Below, piece after piece: positions 12,079 through 23,934 of a DNA stretch of 64,000 bases; the first letter of the stretch is position 1, and each line of letters starts with the position of its first letter. The position numbers and the translations under genes were made by a program. The notes under the pieces were generated by a model. The model did not search any database. It saw nothing but the letters and a program-made list of their open reading frames with translations, and was not told the DNA's origin. Origin of the DNA: Gigaspora rosea (lineage: Eukaryota; Glomeromycota; Glomeromycetes; Diversisporales; Gigasporaceae); assembly GCA_003550325.1 (NCBI GenBank), contig QKWP01001080.1, positions 22,509 to 86,508 on the forward strand, read 5' to 3'.

Positions 12079-12938
12079 TTATGAGAACTCTCTTTTATTA
12101 GAAAGTGTTCGAAGGACAATTATCTTTTACTCTCATATCTGGAGGGACTAGCATTCATATACATATGTAGATATCATTTTTGATGAGACATTTTTTCTAA
12201 TAACACCATCAGATTTACTAGTTGAATAGCAGCCGTCAGTAATACTAATTAATTAATACATGATTAATACATGATTGTGAAAATCCATATCAGTGAATCT
12301 TTAAATCTCTAGCATTTTCTAAAATGCCAAATTACAATAATATTACAAATAGAACGTAACATCAGTAGAAATTTAGCCGCAAACTTTTATCTAGTGTTAC
12401 TTGATGAAGTTGCGAGAAATTTTTTTTTAAAACATCACCTTGTTAATTAGCACAATCATCGATCGACTAAACCAAATACGTAGAGTTTATACTTTAAAAA
12501 AAAAAGAGATTTATAGATTATTTCTTCGAAATAAATACATCATTTATTTTATCAAAGATCAGATAGATAATTGTTCATTTATTCAGAAGTCCCTATTGTT
12601 TATTGATTTCAAATGGCTCTTCAACAAAATTTTATAAGACTAATCGGTTCTCAATATCGCTTAAAAATTTGACGAAAGTTGTAAAAAAAAATTTACTATT
12701 AGTTTAAGTGTACTTTAATTTTCCTATATAAATTTAGATGGGATAAATACGCATTAATGCGCGGAATCATGCACACGCATGAAACCCATCTCTAGTCAAC
12801 CCTCTTTATAATCAAATAGTTGGGAGAATAGTGACTTTTTTTAAAAATGTGCTTAAAAGAGATTGCACTACATATTTACAGTTAAACAAAATTGGGTGCT
12901 AATTTAGAGGTGTGGTGATATAATTTGTGACTATCGAA
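12079..12938. other. AT-rich intergenic stretch, no gene seen
   Basis: Only short chance open frames, such as the 65-codon one at 12440-12637, which is low in complexity and has no recognisable motif. Confidence 0.4.
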
Positions 12939-14654
12939 TAGAGATTGGACCCGGTAAGCATCACCCGGGTATAGATTAACGGGTCAACCCGCAGATCAAA
13001 CCCGTGGGTTAAACCTGTAGATCAACCCGTGTGTTAAACCCGTGATTTAACGTTAAACCTGTAAATTAACCCATGAGTTAACCATATATGTATAAGTGAT
13101 TTCATACAAGCATTGGTTAAACTGCTTCAAGTAAAAAACGAAAATAATATAAAAAAAAGCAATCACGTTGGTTCTGTAGATTACAAATAAAGGTAGTGAA
13201 ATCCGCTTTGTAGATCGCATTTTATTGTTTTTTAACGCCCTTAAACAACTCTCTTAAATTGTACTTCTATTGGTTGATTACCTAATATATACAAACTATT
13301 TTGAGCGTAAAAAAAGTTTCACGAATTTGAAGCGTTTTTCATAATGGTTAATTAAATAAAGCCCAACAAGTGCAAGAACAATTGCTCCGCAATAAATAAA
13401 AAAAAACAATTCATAAAAAAAAAATAGTGAATATATTAAATTTAAGAAAAATTTACATTACACTAAAGATTTAGGTGATTAATTTCTAAATTTTTCCATT
13501 TTTCGTAAATTTTAGTCAGAATTTTAGCCGCTAATATTTACTAATTTTCTCGGCGATTCTTGTAGTTCGTAGTCATCACAATACAAACTCATTAGCAGTT
13601 GTTTAATTATGATAGTACCAAATCAACTGCATGTACGTGAATCATGATTTTTTTATTATATCTACCACAAATAACCTGGTTTTTCAGGTGTTTTTCTTCA
13701 CGACTACATAAACTAGTTTTTTGTGGTGTTCTGTTTGTCTATAGATGACGGCAAAATTTTGTTATCAAAACTTGCATCTGACATGATGCTAGTTATAAAA
13801 AATATACCAAGAATTTGGGTTAATTAAAAAACAATTTTATAGTATAAACAAATGGATCAGAGAATCGAGTAAACAAAAGTTACATTTTTTATTGCGCATT
13901 CGAATTTATATTCAGATTACTAATTATTATATTAAGCCACGCCACCGGACTTAAGCTATGGGTCTTTGAGCGTTGAATTATTCTGGACCCTTATTTGTAA
14001 TAATATATCGGGCCTCTATCGGTAATTGTTTTATTTCGGGCTCTTATCTGTAATTACTTTCGATTTTGGGCCCTTATTGTAAATTTCCCCAAATTTTATT
14101 ATCGTATACTACATTTTTATTTTCTATAATAATTATCAAACTTTGCCGATGATCATAACAAAATTCATCACTTGCCCTATTAATTTTCAAATCAGCTGTA
14201 TCTGAATTTGATACAAAATATAATTCAGTAATTATTATATCAGAGTTTATTCAACATTTCTAAATTAAGGCTTTCCGTATAAATGCGAAATAACTCCCAA
14301 AGTGTAATTTCGAATTTTGATCAAATTAAGCTTAATCCTGGCCATTATTCAAACAATGACCCTAGACGTCATTTGCGTTTATACAGTTTATCATCCGTTC
14401 ATGGTTTAGCGCGACTGCGTCGTGCAGCTACTATTTTAAAAATTTTTTTTGTACGTATAGCAATCTACCAATCATGAGAAAGTTAATCTATCGGGTTATC
14501 AGGTGAAAACTCTACCTTGGTGTACCCATCAATCACCCGGGTAACCCGCAAGCGAAATCTCTACCCGGGTGTACCTGTCGATCACTCGAGTAACCCGCGG
14601 GTTCAACCCGCCGGGTGACCCAGATAGTGATTTTTTTGACGGGTCCAATCTCTA
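12939..14654. mobile_element. TIR element with TAGAGATTGGACCCG ends (1.7 kb)
   Basis: The left end TAGAGATTGGACCCG and right end CGGGTCCAATCTCTA are inverted. Both subterminal regions are packed with ACCCGGGT- and GGGTTAAACC-type words (12950-13085, 14525-14640). No target duplication was evident. The interior has a short tandem repeat (13982-14088) and one 64-codon open frame (14283..14477, ending ARLRRAATILKIFF...) that I cannot assign. Probably non-autonomous. Confidence 0.6.
13982..14088 (+). repeat. Short tandem repeat of TGGACCCTTATTTGTAAT type
   Basis: Four degenerate units of 24-30 bp, each a variant of (T/C)GGGCCCTTAT.TGTAAT followed by a T-rich run, starting near 13982, 14008, 14036 and 14066. 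Confidence 0.6.
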
Positions 14655-14963
14655 GTATACAGTACTTTAGAATGTTATCAAACTAAAAGTTACAGGTCTT
14701 ATATATTGAATTGAATAATTATTATACAAAAGAACTTATGAAAAAAATAACAATTTTGGAGTTTCGGAATACACCGATCCTCAATGTATCAATGGAATTA
14801 ACAAATACGATCAGAAGTCCGACATCTACAGAATATCTAATTAGGACACCTGAATACTAATGTTATATATATATATAAACTTTGTCTTTAAACTTTATAT
14901 AAGTGTACAATAAATTTTAGAGAATTATATTTTGGTGCACCCTGCACCATGGTGCATCCCTGA

Positions 14964-15145
14964 TAGAGGTTGGAACCGGTTTTAAATATTCGAGTTTATC
15001 ACATCTAAATTCGAGTTTATCACACCAAAATTCGAGTTTATCACATCAACTATTAATAAATGACGTGATAAACTCGAATTTTGGTGTGATAAACTCGAAT
15101 TTAGATGTGATAAACTCGAATATTTAAAACTGGTTCCAACCTCTA
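14964..15145. mobile_element. 182-bp foldback MITE with 8-bp target duplication
   Basis: Flanked by perfect direct copies of ATCCCTGA (14956-14963 and 15146-15153). Terminal repeat TAGAGGTTGGAACCGG. Each arm holds three copies of TTCGAGTTTATCACA, so nearly the whole element can fold on itself. The 8-bp duplication suggests hAT-type movement. It is inserted into the left end of the 14877-16545 element. Confidence 0.85.
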
Positions 15146-15270
15146 ATCCCTGATCACAGGGTATATATACAATCAGTGATCATTGATAATTACTGTTTTT
15201 TTGTACTATATACTATCGTTTACTTTTTTTTTGTACTGTACTAACGTTTACTTTTTTTTTTTGTACTAGT

Positions 15271-15980
15271 TTGTCATGTTTTGTGGTGTCATCACTGTTG
15301 TTGTCTTTGGTATCGTTGCTTGGTGTTGTCACTTTGGTGTTTTCACTTTGGTGTTGTCGTCTTGTTGTGCATCCATCATTTAGGTGCTGTGATTTTTATT
15401 TGCTTTGCTGCCTGCTTACCCACTCACTTTGCTGTTTGCTTAGTTTTGCTTGCCTTGCCATTTGCTTTATGCTGCTTGCTTTGCTGCTTTGCCACTTGTT
15501 TTATGTCGATTATTTTGCCACTTTATGCTGTAATCTCGCTGGTTGCACTATACTTTCAGTATCATTGGTGTAAATTGTGCTTTGTTTGTTGCTGGCATGA
15601 TTTTGGTTATGTAGCGTGCTTATTTAGATTGGATTTAGGTTAAATTAGGTTAGGGTGGAGTTAGAGTAAGTTGTTTTATTAGAAGTTAGGGTTAGTGTGA
15701 GTTATTTTGTTTAGTGTTAGGGTTGTTTTTATTCATTGTTTTTGTTTTCCAGTTTGTGTCTATTTTAATACTTTTTTTCTGCTTTGTTAAGAGCATCTTG
15801 GTGCGTATAGTTTTTTCGTTCCGGTTAGTGGACATATTTGGAAGTATGATAGTTTTTGGACTTACTTGGTTATTTCAGGGCATATTATTTTATTTTTTGT
15901 TGTATTTTGTTTTCCGGCTTGTGAACCATTTACTAATGCTTTCTTCTTTTTTTCTCTGTTTGTAAAGGCATTTTGGAGCT
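15271..15980 (+). repeat. T/G-skewed low-complexity stretch
   Basis: Built from short T- and G-rich words (TTGGTGTTGTCACTT, GCTTTGCTGCTTGC), with almost no A over long runs. Two overlapping open frames of 100 and 120 codons result from the skew: they are rich in Leu, Cys, Val and Phe and are not credible proteins. The skew reverses near 16030 into an AAGC/GAAGC-rich stretch. Confidence 0.6.
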
Positions 15981-16545
15981 AGAGTTTGAGTAAGTTATAG
16001 TAGAGTAGTTGTGGTTGTATCTAATATTTAGAAAAGTGAGCGAAGCGAAGCCGACAGCTGAAGCAAAGCGACTACAGACTGAGCAAAGCAAGCCTGTCTG
16101 TGTTGCTAAATGTAGTGAAGCAACACAAGCTGTACTAAGTATAAAGAAGTGGCATATAAGAATGTATATTTACGCATACTGATAGCTTTGTTTTTGCTGT
16201 TAGGTTTGGTTTAATGTTAGAGTAGGTAGAGTATATTAGGTAGTTTTTTAGTAATCATGATTAGGTAGTTGATGTAATTTGTAATATGATATAATTGTTG
16301 TATCATGCTGTGCAAGTGTAATAAATTAATCACTATTAATTGCTATAAAATATAATTCTTGCACAAGTAAAATTTTTAATAAATTAAAAAAACCATACTG
16401 TTTATTATATTGATCATGCGATCCGGAGTGCGCTATCAATCACATGATCTGGTGTGATCCTGGAGTGCACCATGGTGCAGGTGCACTATTTTTTAAAATC
16501 CTAAATTTTATTATAAAATGTACACAAACCTTAAAACAATAGTTT

Positions 16546-16934
16546 AAGCCTATAATATACCTTTATATAATAATTTTAAATATATTAACAAAGTGTACAA
16601 CATAGTTTTAAATGATTATAAATTAATGTACGATGAAGATATAATAGATGTTTAAAATTAAATTATTTTAAAAATAAGTAAAGTTTAATAAATTATATTT
16701 ATAGTTTAAAATTTATATTTATTCAAAATTGATAATCTTTTTAAAATCTAAGAAATCTTCAATTTTTATATAGCATTGCAATCCGTAGAATTATATCTTT
16801 TTCGAAGCACAAATATAAGTAGTTTTTAAAGCATTTATAATTTTATGAAGTACAATAATTTTAAAACCTCTAATATAAAAATTTATCTTTATTTCATATA
16901 TAGTAATTCTTTTAAAAGCTACAAAAAAACTACA
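16546..16934. other. AT-rich stretch, no gene seen
   Basis: Nothing recognisable. It separates the TGCACC element from the tail of the decayed minus-strand gene. Confidence 0.35.
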
Positions 16935-19515
16935 AATCATCTAAATTAATTTTTTTGCTTTCATTATTTTTTGTCTCCTTAGTTGACTGATCAAGTTCAC
17001 AAGATTTTTCAACAAAATGAAAAGATATCGTATATTGTAAATTTTCTAATTTTGCCTTTTTACCTAACAGCAAGAATCACCACAAGATTCTTCAGATATA
17101 GAACCCAAATGTGCAATAAAATAAACCACATTAGTTTCACATACATATTGTACATGATTTGAAATTATAATATGAACAAATTCTTGATCAAAATCAGACT
17201 TCAAATCATACAAACAGGCATGAATTCTTCCTTTATTTAAACTATTTAATAAATCTATATATATATAACTTGATCTATATTTCTTAAATAACATAAAAGA
17301 AATTAATTAAATTTTAAATAAGTTCAATTAAATTTTAAATAACTTATTTCAAAAATGGCAATAATTTCTGCAATTACAATAGAATTTTTATTTTCACAAT
17401 AACTTACTTCAAAAATGGCAATAATTTCTCAATTACAATAGAATTTTTATTTTCACAATAATAATAATCTCCATTCTTAAATTTTAAAGATTGTGGATTT
17501 AGCTTAATTAAATTAAAAATTTTATTGCATGCAGTTTTTTATCAAGAAATTCTTCCTTTTGTTCTTATTTGTTGTTCAGTATTATTTAATCAGTTTTGAT
17601 ATATGGCAGCTGTAATACCCATTGTGCCTAGCTTAGTAATTATGGTAAGGTTTTTTTTATTAAATATAGCCTTATTTTCAATTTTTTTTTCTTGTTGAGT
17701 ATAATAATCATATTTTTCTGAATTTTTTTAAAAAAAAATTAAATATATAATAAATATATAAAAAAAAATTATTTTAAAAATTACCTTGATAATTTGACAT
17801 AATTTGCATTATTGTTGATGGACTTATTTTATATGATTGTTGATATATTTTGTTAATTTGTTTAAAAAAATTTTTTTGATTACTAATTCAGAATCTAAAT
17901 AAATTTTCTTTATTATCAATTTGATTAAATCAGAAAGAACTAAATTGTTGAATAAATTTGATCGATCTAATAACTGTTGTGATATTCAATCAACACTTCA
18001 TTAATATTATCTAATTGATTAGAATCTAATTCTAATAAATCTGATTCTTCTATTTCTTTTTGAGGTAATAAATTAAAATCATTACTAATAAATTATTATA
18101 ACTAATATTTTTTTTAAGCGAATAAATTGATTGCTCAATTAATAATAGAATATCTTAGTCTATTTTTATACTAAGACTATAAAATATACTTTTTATAGCA
18201 TTTGAAGCCTTAAATAATAAAATAATTAAATATTAATAATAAATAATTATATTATTAAAAAATAAAAAATAAATAAATATACCTTTTTCATTCTATTACC
18301 AATTTTAAAGACTGATAGTAAATTTGATAATTCTTTTAGTAAATTTTCTTTAAATGTAGATAATTTTAATATTGTATTCATCATTATTATCTGGTCTAAT
18401 TTAAATTGCTTAAGAAATTTTAAATTAATATATTTAAAAATGGGAAAATAAATTTGTCGCACCTGCGACATGTCACACCCCCTGGTTCGGCCAATCAAAT
18501 CGCACGATTTTATAGGCAAAAAAATTTTTTTTTAAAAATTAAAAATTTACATAATAAAGTGTAAAATTTATATAAAATAGCATGCCATATAGCGTAAAAT
18601 TTTATTCTGAACAACTTTTTCTAAGTCATTAAGATAGATTGTCTTAGTAAAAAAAACATTTTATAAGAAAATCAAAATTTTCCAAAGTTAGCACATATAA
18701 AACTTTTTTTTAATAAAACAATCTACCTTTTTAACTTAGAAAAAGTTATTTAGCATAAAATTTTACATATAATTCTTAAACGTAAAAATAGATTTATATT
18801 AGTAAAAAAAAGGTTTATATGTGCTAACGTTCAAAATTTTTGATTTTTCTTATAAAACATTTTTTTACTAAGATAATCTATCTTTATGACTTAGAAAAAG
18901 TTGTTCAGAATAAAATTTTACATTATATGCTTTGATATCGCTTATTTATTTTTACATTTTACTAGTAAAATTTTGAATTTTTAAAAAATAAAATTTTTTG
19001 CCTACAAAATCGTGCGATTTGATTGGCCGAATCTGGGGGTGCGACATGTCGCGGGTGCGACAAATTTCTATTCCCTTAAAAATATACATACAATTTAATA
19101 ATAAGGTGAAATTAACTAATTTTACTAATTTTTTATTTCAATTTTAATAGTTTTAAAATTTTTCATTCATTAATAAAAAGTCTAATACTGTATAGTAAAA
19201 TTTTCAATAATTCATTGTGCACCCAAATATATGCTCAAGAAAAGCTGTTAAAATAATCCATGGGCATAATGGATAATCCAAATAAAATTTGGCCAATTTT
19301 GAATTAACAAAATTAAAGTTAATCATAGATAAATAAAATCATCACACAATTGCCAAGATATTCCATATTTATTTTGCTTGCATATTGCTAAATTAATTTT
19401 TAAAAAATTACACATTCCTACAAAGAAAATACATGCATTCCATAAAAATCCAACTCGATCTATATGAGCCATAGTTAGTGATGTGCAAATGCAAGTTTTT
19501 TTGGTATAATGCAAC
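16935..19515 (-). pseudogene. Decayed protein-coding gene, family unknown
   Basis: Protein-like pieces appear in several minus-strand frames. Going downstream they are a segment with AHIDRVGFLWNACIFFVGMC and KQNKYGISWQLCDDFIYL (19510-19330); YINLKFLKQFKLDQIIMMNT... (about 18430-18290); KEIEESDLLELDSNQLDNIN (about 18055-17995); LKFKNGDYYCENKNSIVIEK (about 17480-17410); a 76-codon stretch (17294..17064) with GRIHACLYDLKSDFDQEF; and a C-terminus ETKNNESKKINLDDL before a TAG near 16938. Stops and frameshifts separate them and a foldback element splits them at 18442-19075. I do not recognise the family. The pieces might belong to one gene or to two. Confidence 0.4.
18442..19075. mobile_element. 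634-bp foldback element with 8-bp target duplication
   Basis: TTAAAAAT lies directly on both sides (18434-18441, 19076-19083). Long terminal inverted repeats begin GGGAAAATAAATTTGTCGC on the left and are matched by GCGACAAATTTCTATTCCC on the right, continuing through the CGACATGTCGCACCCCC-type block and GGCCAATCAAATCGCACG. The interior is itself a second inverted repeat. No ORF. hAT-like by duplication length. It interrupts the decayed minus-strand gene. Confidence 0.85.
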
Positions 19516-20551
19516 ATTATGCAGCATGATGCATTATATAATCCTGCATCTTATATAATATAGTTACTTTATTAGTTTTTTATTAAGAATAATAATAGTA
19601 GTATATAATAATTAGCACACTTTCAAATTGCTGAAATCAGCAAGAACAAGTATTAGAAAATCAAAAGTAGTTAAATTAGGTTGTATTGCTAATATAGTAA
19701 CTTACTGTATATATTAAATTAGACTAGCTATTAAATATTAAATAGCAAAATTATAAGACTACAATATATAATAATAGAAGTTTGGTTAAGAAATTTGTTT
19801 ACTAAAAACTATTGTAGCAAATTGAAAAGGAATGCGTATAATTATAAGTTCGAATTTAAAAAATATTGGTAATCTTATTAACGATGATATATAATTCACA
19901 TATATTTTAAAATAAATATAAAAACTTAAATTTTTACATATTACTTAGAATCAAAAAAATATATATAATATATGCGTATTTATATAACTTATTTGTAAAT
20001 AAAATTTATTATTTTTCAATTTAATATTTTTTAAAAAAAATTCGAAAATATTCAATTTTTAAAAATAAAAAATTACAAAAATTAAAATTTTAATATATTT
20101 AAAGCTCAACCAATCAAATTTAAGTATTTTTTGTGCTACTACATAAGTAGTTTAGTGTAACTATCGAGAAAAAATATGCAAAATTTTAACTAAAGTTATT
20201 ATGTAAAAAAAAAGTTATAACAAAAAATAAAACCTCAATTTAACTTAGTTTACTATGTAAAAATTACTAGTTTATATAGTAAATTTAATATCTATTTTAG
20301 GTTAAAAATGTTAAAAAATTTATAAATTTGTATGTTTTAAATATTTTAATTATTATAAACATAAAAAATAATCATTTTGACTTCTATTTTAAGCTGAGAT
20401 TAATTAAAATTTTATTAATTATAAATTTTACTAACTTGTTATATATATATATTTAGATTAAAAGTTATAATATTTTTCATATTTACTAGTATTTAGTTTA
20501 TAAATTATACTAAATTAAAATTTTTAAAATTTATAAAAATTTTATTTTATA
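19516..20551. other. AT-rich stretch, no gene seen
   Basis: Very high AT content. Open frames are short and lack motifs. Confidence 0.35.
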
Positions 20552-20724
20552 CAAGTCACTCTCGTTATAGTGAACTCACGATATAGTGAAGATTGGTCAT
20601 AGTGAAGAATTTTTTTAGAACAGAATTATTATTACTATAATAAAAGGCTCTTAATATAGCAAATCTCTCGATATAGTGAAGAAATTTTACAGCCTGAGAA
20701 CTTCACTATAACGAGAGTAACTTG
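20552..20724. mobile_element. pogo/mariner-like MITE (173 bp)
   Basis: TA on both sides. Terminal repeat CAAGT(C/T)ACTCTCGTTATAGTGAA, with internal copies of ATATAGTGAAGA. The end resembles the tips known for pogo/Tigger-type Tc1/mariner elements. Internally deleted, no ORF. Confidence 0.75.
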
Positions 20725-20747
20725 TATATAAAATATCACGTTTACTA

Positions 20748-21070
20748 AAATGCACCTATAGTGTTGAGCACCATATTACACAAAACTATTAGAATAACCA
20801 ATCAAAATTTAAGATCAGATGTAACATAAAATTTTGTTTTTTTTGTATATTTTTTAAAAAAACATTCATAACTTAAAATTTTGCTTATGAAAGCTCCTTT
20901 GGGGCTCTAATAAAAAAAATTACTTATGCTCCTGATAAAATTCAAGGCCTTACCCTAACCCTAAAGTAATTAAAATTTATTTTTTGTTTTATAAAAGTTT
21001 ATTTTTTTGTTTTTGTTACACAAATTTGCAAATCTAATTACCTATGGTATTCAACACCATAGGTGCATTT
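20748..21070. mobile_element. 323-bp MITE with TA duplication (AAATGCACCTATAGTG family), intact copy
   Basis: TA flanks; terminal repeat AAATGCACCTAT(A/G)GTGTTGA. The interior holds GGCCTTACCCTAACCCTAAAG. A second copy in the opposite orientation lies at 37072-38554, where it has been split by another insertion. The related 24679-25012 element shares internal words (TGTAACATAAAATTTTG). Confidence 0.8.
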
Positions 21071-21399
21071 TATAATAATTGTAAAATATTATTAAAAACA
21101 TTTTTGTCTTAGAAATTTTTCTATAGTTTGTATAATAAAAAAAATTAAAATTTAATAAAGGTATAATTTAACTATATCATTATAAATCTATAATTTACAA
21201 AGAAAAATATTTTATTGAAATACAATTTATTTATTTTTTTAGCTTAATCTTATAATATATGAAAAACCTTAGCCTAGACCCGGGTTTTACGTTAAATAAT
21301 ATAAACCTTATAGAGGTTTATATTAAAATTTTTTTTATAGAAAATCCTTAACCTATGCCTGTGCACCCCTATATGCATAAGATCATCAAGATAAGTTTT

Positions 21400-22430
21400 T
21401 TTAATTTTGTTTGATTTTTCGTTTTTTTTTTTCTTTCGTTTGTTTTTTTTGTTTATTTTGGTTTAACTTTTTTTTCTTTTTTAGCTATCGTCGTTGGTGT
21501 CATCGCGGGTTTCGCGCAGGTGTCATTGTTGGTGTCGTAGCAGGTGTCATCGTTGGTGTCATCTCAATTGTCGTCGTTGGTGTCGTCGCTAATGGGAGAA
21601 GTGGTCTTGCATAACTCTTGTGGAATGGTCGTCTGTAGCTCTTCGGCGTTCTTTTGGAATAATACAGTTCTCCGACTTGTGAATAGTGTTCTCGTACGTT
21701 TTTCAGGTGAGTGGTCTTGTATGTTTCTCTGGTAGGTAGTCTTGCACGTTTTTCTGTTCGCGTGTCTTCGTGTGTTTTCTGGAATAATTCTGTTTTTTTT
21801 TTGATATTTGAAATTAATAATTCTTTTTACTTTTTTGGATGTTCTTCTTACATATAGGCCTTGTTTCGTTTCGTTGGGTTCGTGGAAGGCGTTCTTTTGT
21901 TAGGTGGTCTTGTAAGTTTTTCTGTTAGTTGGCCTCGTATTTCTCCGTTAGGTAAGTTGTCTTGTTGTTTTCTTTGTTTTTTTTTATACTAGTATATTAA
22001 CTAGTTTTTACTTTATATTGTGCTACTATTGTTTATGTTCGCATCGTCTTCGATTTCAATGTTGTGGTCATTTTTTTGGTGCTGTGTATCGTCATTTTTT
22101 GGTGTTTTGCCGCTGCTTCAGGTGTGCCGTATATTGTCGTTTCTTGGTGTTGTGCGTTGTTTTGGGTGTGCCGTATATAGTCGTTTCTTTTGTATTCGAT
22201 TCTGTCCTTTTTTTTATAACAGTATAATAAAAAAAATATGTAATTTCGTGTAAAAAGCTTGAAAAATTTTGGTGTTGTGCATTGTTTTGGGTGCGCCATA
22301 TATTGGTGTCGTGCATTGCTTTGGGTGCGCTCGTTTTTTTTGTGTTCGATTCTGTCCCTAAAAAACATAAAAAAAAAATTAGGTAATTTCGTGTAAAAGA
22401 CTTGGAAATTTTGGTATCCCGCGATCAAAT
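21400..22430 (+). repeat. T/G-skewed low-complexity domain with GGTGTCATCGTT words
   Basis: Begins with a long T-rich run, then GTTGGTGTCATCG-type words repeat (21490-21595), then TTGGTGTTGTGCGTTGTTTTGGG words (22080-22330). The 3' part holds two direct copies of a block from TTCGATTCTGTCC to AATTTCGTGTAAAA (about 22195-22255 and 22345-22400). Open frames on both strands follow from the skew (131 codons on the minus strand) and are not credible proteins. Confidence 0.6.
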
Positions 22431-22871
22431 TTAAACCCTATAAATAAATTTTTTTTTAAAATTTTTTTTATTTTTTTGTATTTTTGTTATAAAAATATGG
22501 TGTCCGGAGACTTTCTTTTTTTTGATGAACTATCAGTCACGCGACCGAATTTGATTGGCCGATCATGGGGTTGGCATGGCGAGGGTCACTGCAAATTTAT
22601 ATTTGTCATGTGATTAAATTTGATTGGTTAGATATGGGGTCTAGGATTAAATTAATAGTCTTAATGTAGACCTCTTTGGGGTTTAGGTTATTAGTATAAA
22701 TTCCGGGTCTATGATAAGACTACTCATAATATATATATTCCAAAAACTATAGTTTAAAATAAAAATTATTAGATTAAATATTAACTATAAATTTTTTAAA
22801 TTATTATAAAATATGTCATATATCAAAAGTAATAAGATTACCTATATATTGTTAGAATAAAGGCATTTAAT

Positions 22872-23096
22872 TGTTACAGATGATCATAAAATTGGATGAT
22901 AGTGAAATTTGAATCTATTTTATGTACAATTTTTAAAATTTTTTAGGGCCTTTTTTGTTAACTTTTTTAATTGTTAAATTAGGATTTAGAGTTAGAGTTA
23001 TTAATAAAAGAGTATAGGTAGATTTTGGTAGAGTTTATATTTTCAAATTGAGACCACAAATTTCACCATCATCTGATTTCATGATTATCCGTGACA
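22872..23096. mobile_element. MITE with GATGATAGTGAAATTTG arms (about 225 bp)
   Basis: The left arm TGTTACAGATGATCATAAAA and, further in, GATGATAGTGAAATTTG face the right arm CAAATTTCACCATCATC followed by GATTATCCGTGACA. The core AATAAAAGAGTATAGGTAG is the reverse complement of the core of the 31505-31716 element, which has different ends. Confidence 0.6.
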
Positions 23097-23411
23097 TTAT
23101 ATAATTAACCCCATGCATTAATGATAGTCATGCTAGAGTTATTATTGTGAGGATAACTTGAATTGTGGCTTATATGAAAATGATAAAGGTAATAGCATAT
23201 GATTGTATGCAATAGAGATTTTAGATTTGCATATGATAGAGATTATAGGTATGTAAATATGCATGCAGCAGAGATTATAAAAATACATGTGAGAGTAAAT
23301 GGTGAATCTTAGTGCTTTCTTACTTTGCTTGTCTTGTCACTTGTTTTCTTTGATACTTGATTATAATTTGGCTCTCATCCCTCTCACTCTCTCTCTCATT
23401 CATTGCCAGTG

Positions 23412-23880
23412 TTGGTATTGGATAATGTCCAAATAAATTCAATTGGATTTTTGGACATTTGGACATTGGAAATGTCAAATTTGTCCAATTAATTTTAATA
23501 ATTATTGGACCATTAAGCATTGGATAATGTCCAATAAAAGTATAAACTAATTAAATATATACCAATTATAAATTGGACATATGTCCAATTGTCCAATAAT
23601 TTTATTGGATAAAATTTAATATATAATATAAAAATAGGTGAATTTTCAAAAATTCAAATCCAAAAAATCTTACAATAATTTGACTTAACATGAAAAACAA
23701 TATACTGGATTACAATATATACTTATTTGTCTAGTGAAGCTAAATTACTATTATTTGAAAATTTTTTTTAGCATTATATATCTATATATTGTCCAATAAA
23801 TTATAATGTCCAATTAAATCATTTGGACAAATTGGATGTTGTCCAAATTTCCAAATGTTCAAATTGGCCAAATGTCTGAT
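23412..23880. mobile_element. Foldback element built of TTGGACAAT/ATTGTCCAA words
   Basis: Both ends are clusters of the 9-mer TTGGACATT and its complement, about a dozen copies in 23412-23610 and several more in 23790-23875, around an AT-rich centre. The arms pair imperfectly. Reiterated subterminal words of this kind are typical of transposase-binding arrays, especially in hAT elements. No ORF belongs to it. Confidence 0.5.
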
Positions 23881-23934
23881 ATAATAATGTTCTATCTCTG
23901 TTTATTGCCACCTAGCACCCTACCTGTTGTCTTA

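Larger units (their letters stand above)
14877..16545. mobile_element. TIR element with TGCACCATGGTGCA subterminal palindrome
   Basis: The two ends are diverged inverted repeats of roughly 90 bp (left about 14877-14960, right about 16460-16545). Each contains GTGTACA and ends inward at GGTGCACC.TGCACCATGGTGCA. The same inner motif sits at the ends of the large MULE at 44746-57353. The interior is T-rich with the word TTTACTTTTTTTTTGTACT in three copies (15185-15270), then a T/G-skewed stretch. No transposase seen, so probably non-autonomous. The outer borders are uncertain because no target duplication was found. Confidence 0.55.

Noticed and set aside
14283..14477. 64-codon open frame in the 12939-14654 element
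   Set aside because: Somewhat less simple than its surroundings, but no start context, homology or continuing exon could be supported.
15271..15643. Two overlapping open frames of 100 and 120 codons on the plus strand
   Set aside because: They arise from T/G-skewed simple words and are Leu/Cys/Val/Phe-rich without domains or a stable frame.
22033..22428. 131-codon minus-strand open frame rich in Lys, Asn, Thr and Gln
   Set aside because: It is the complement of a T/G-skewed repeat, and the internal direct repeat explains its recurring peptides.
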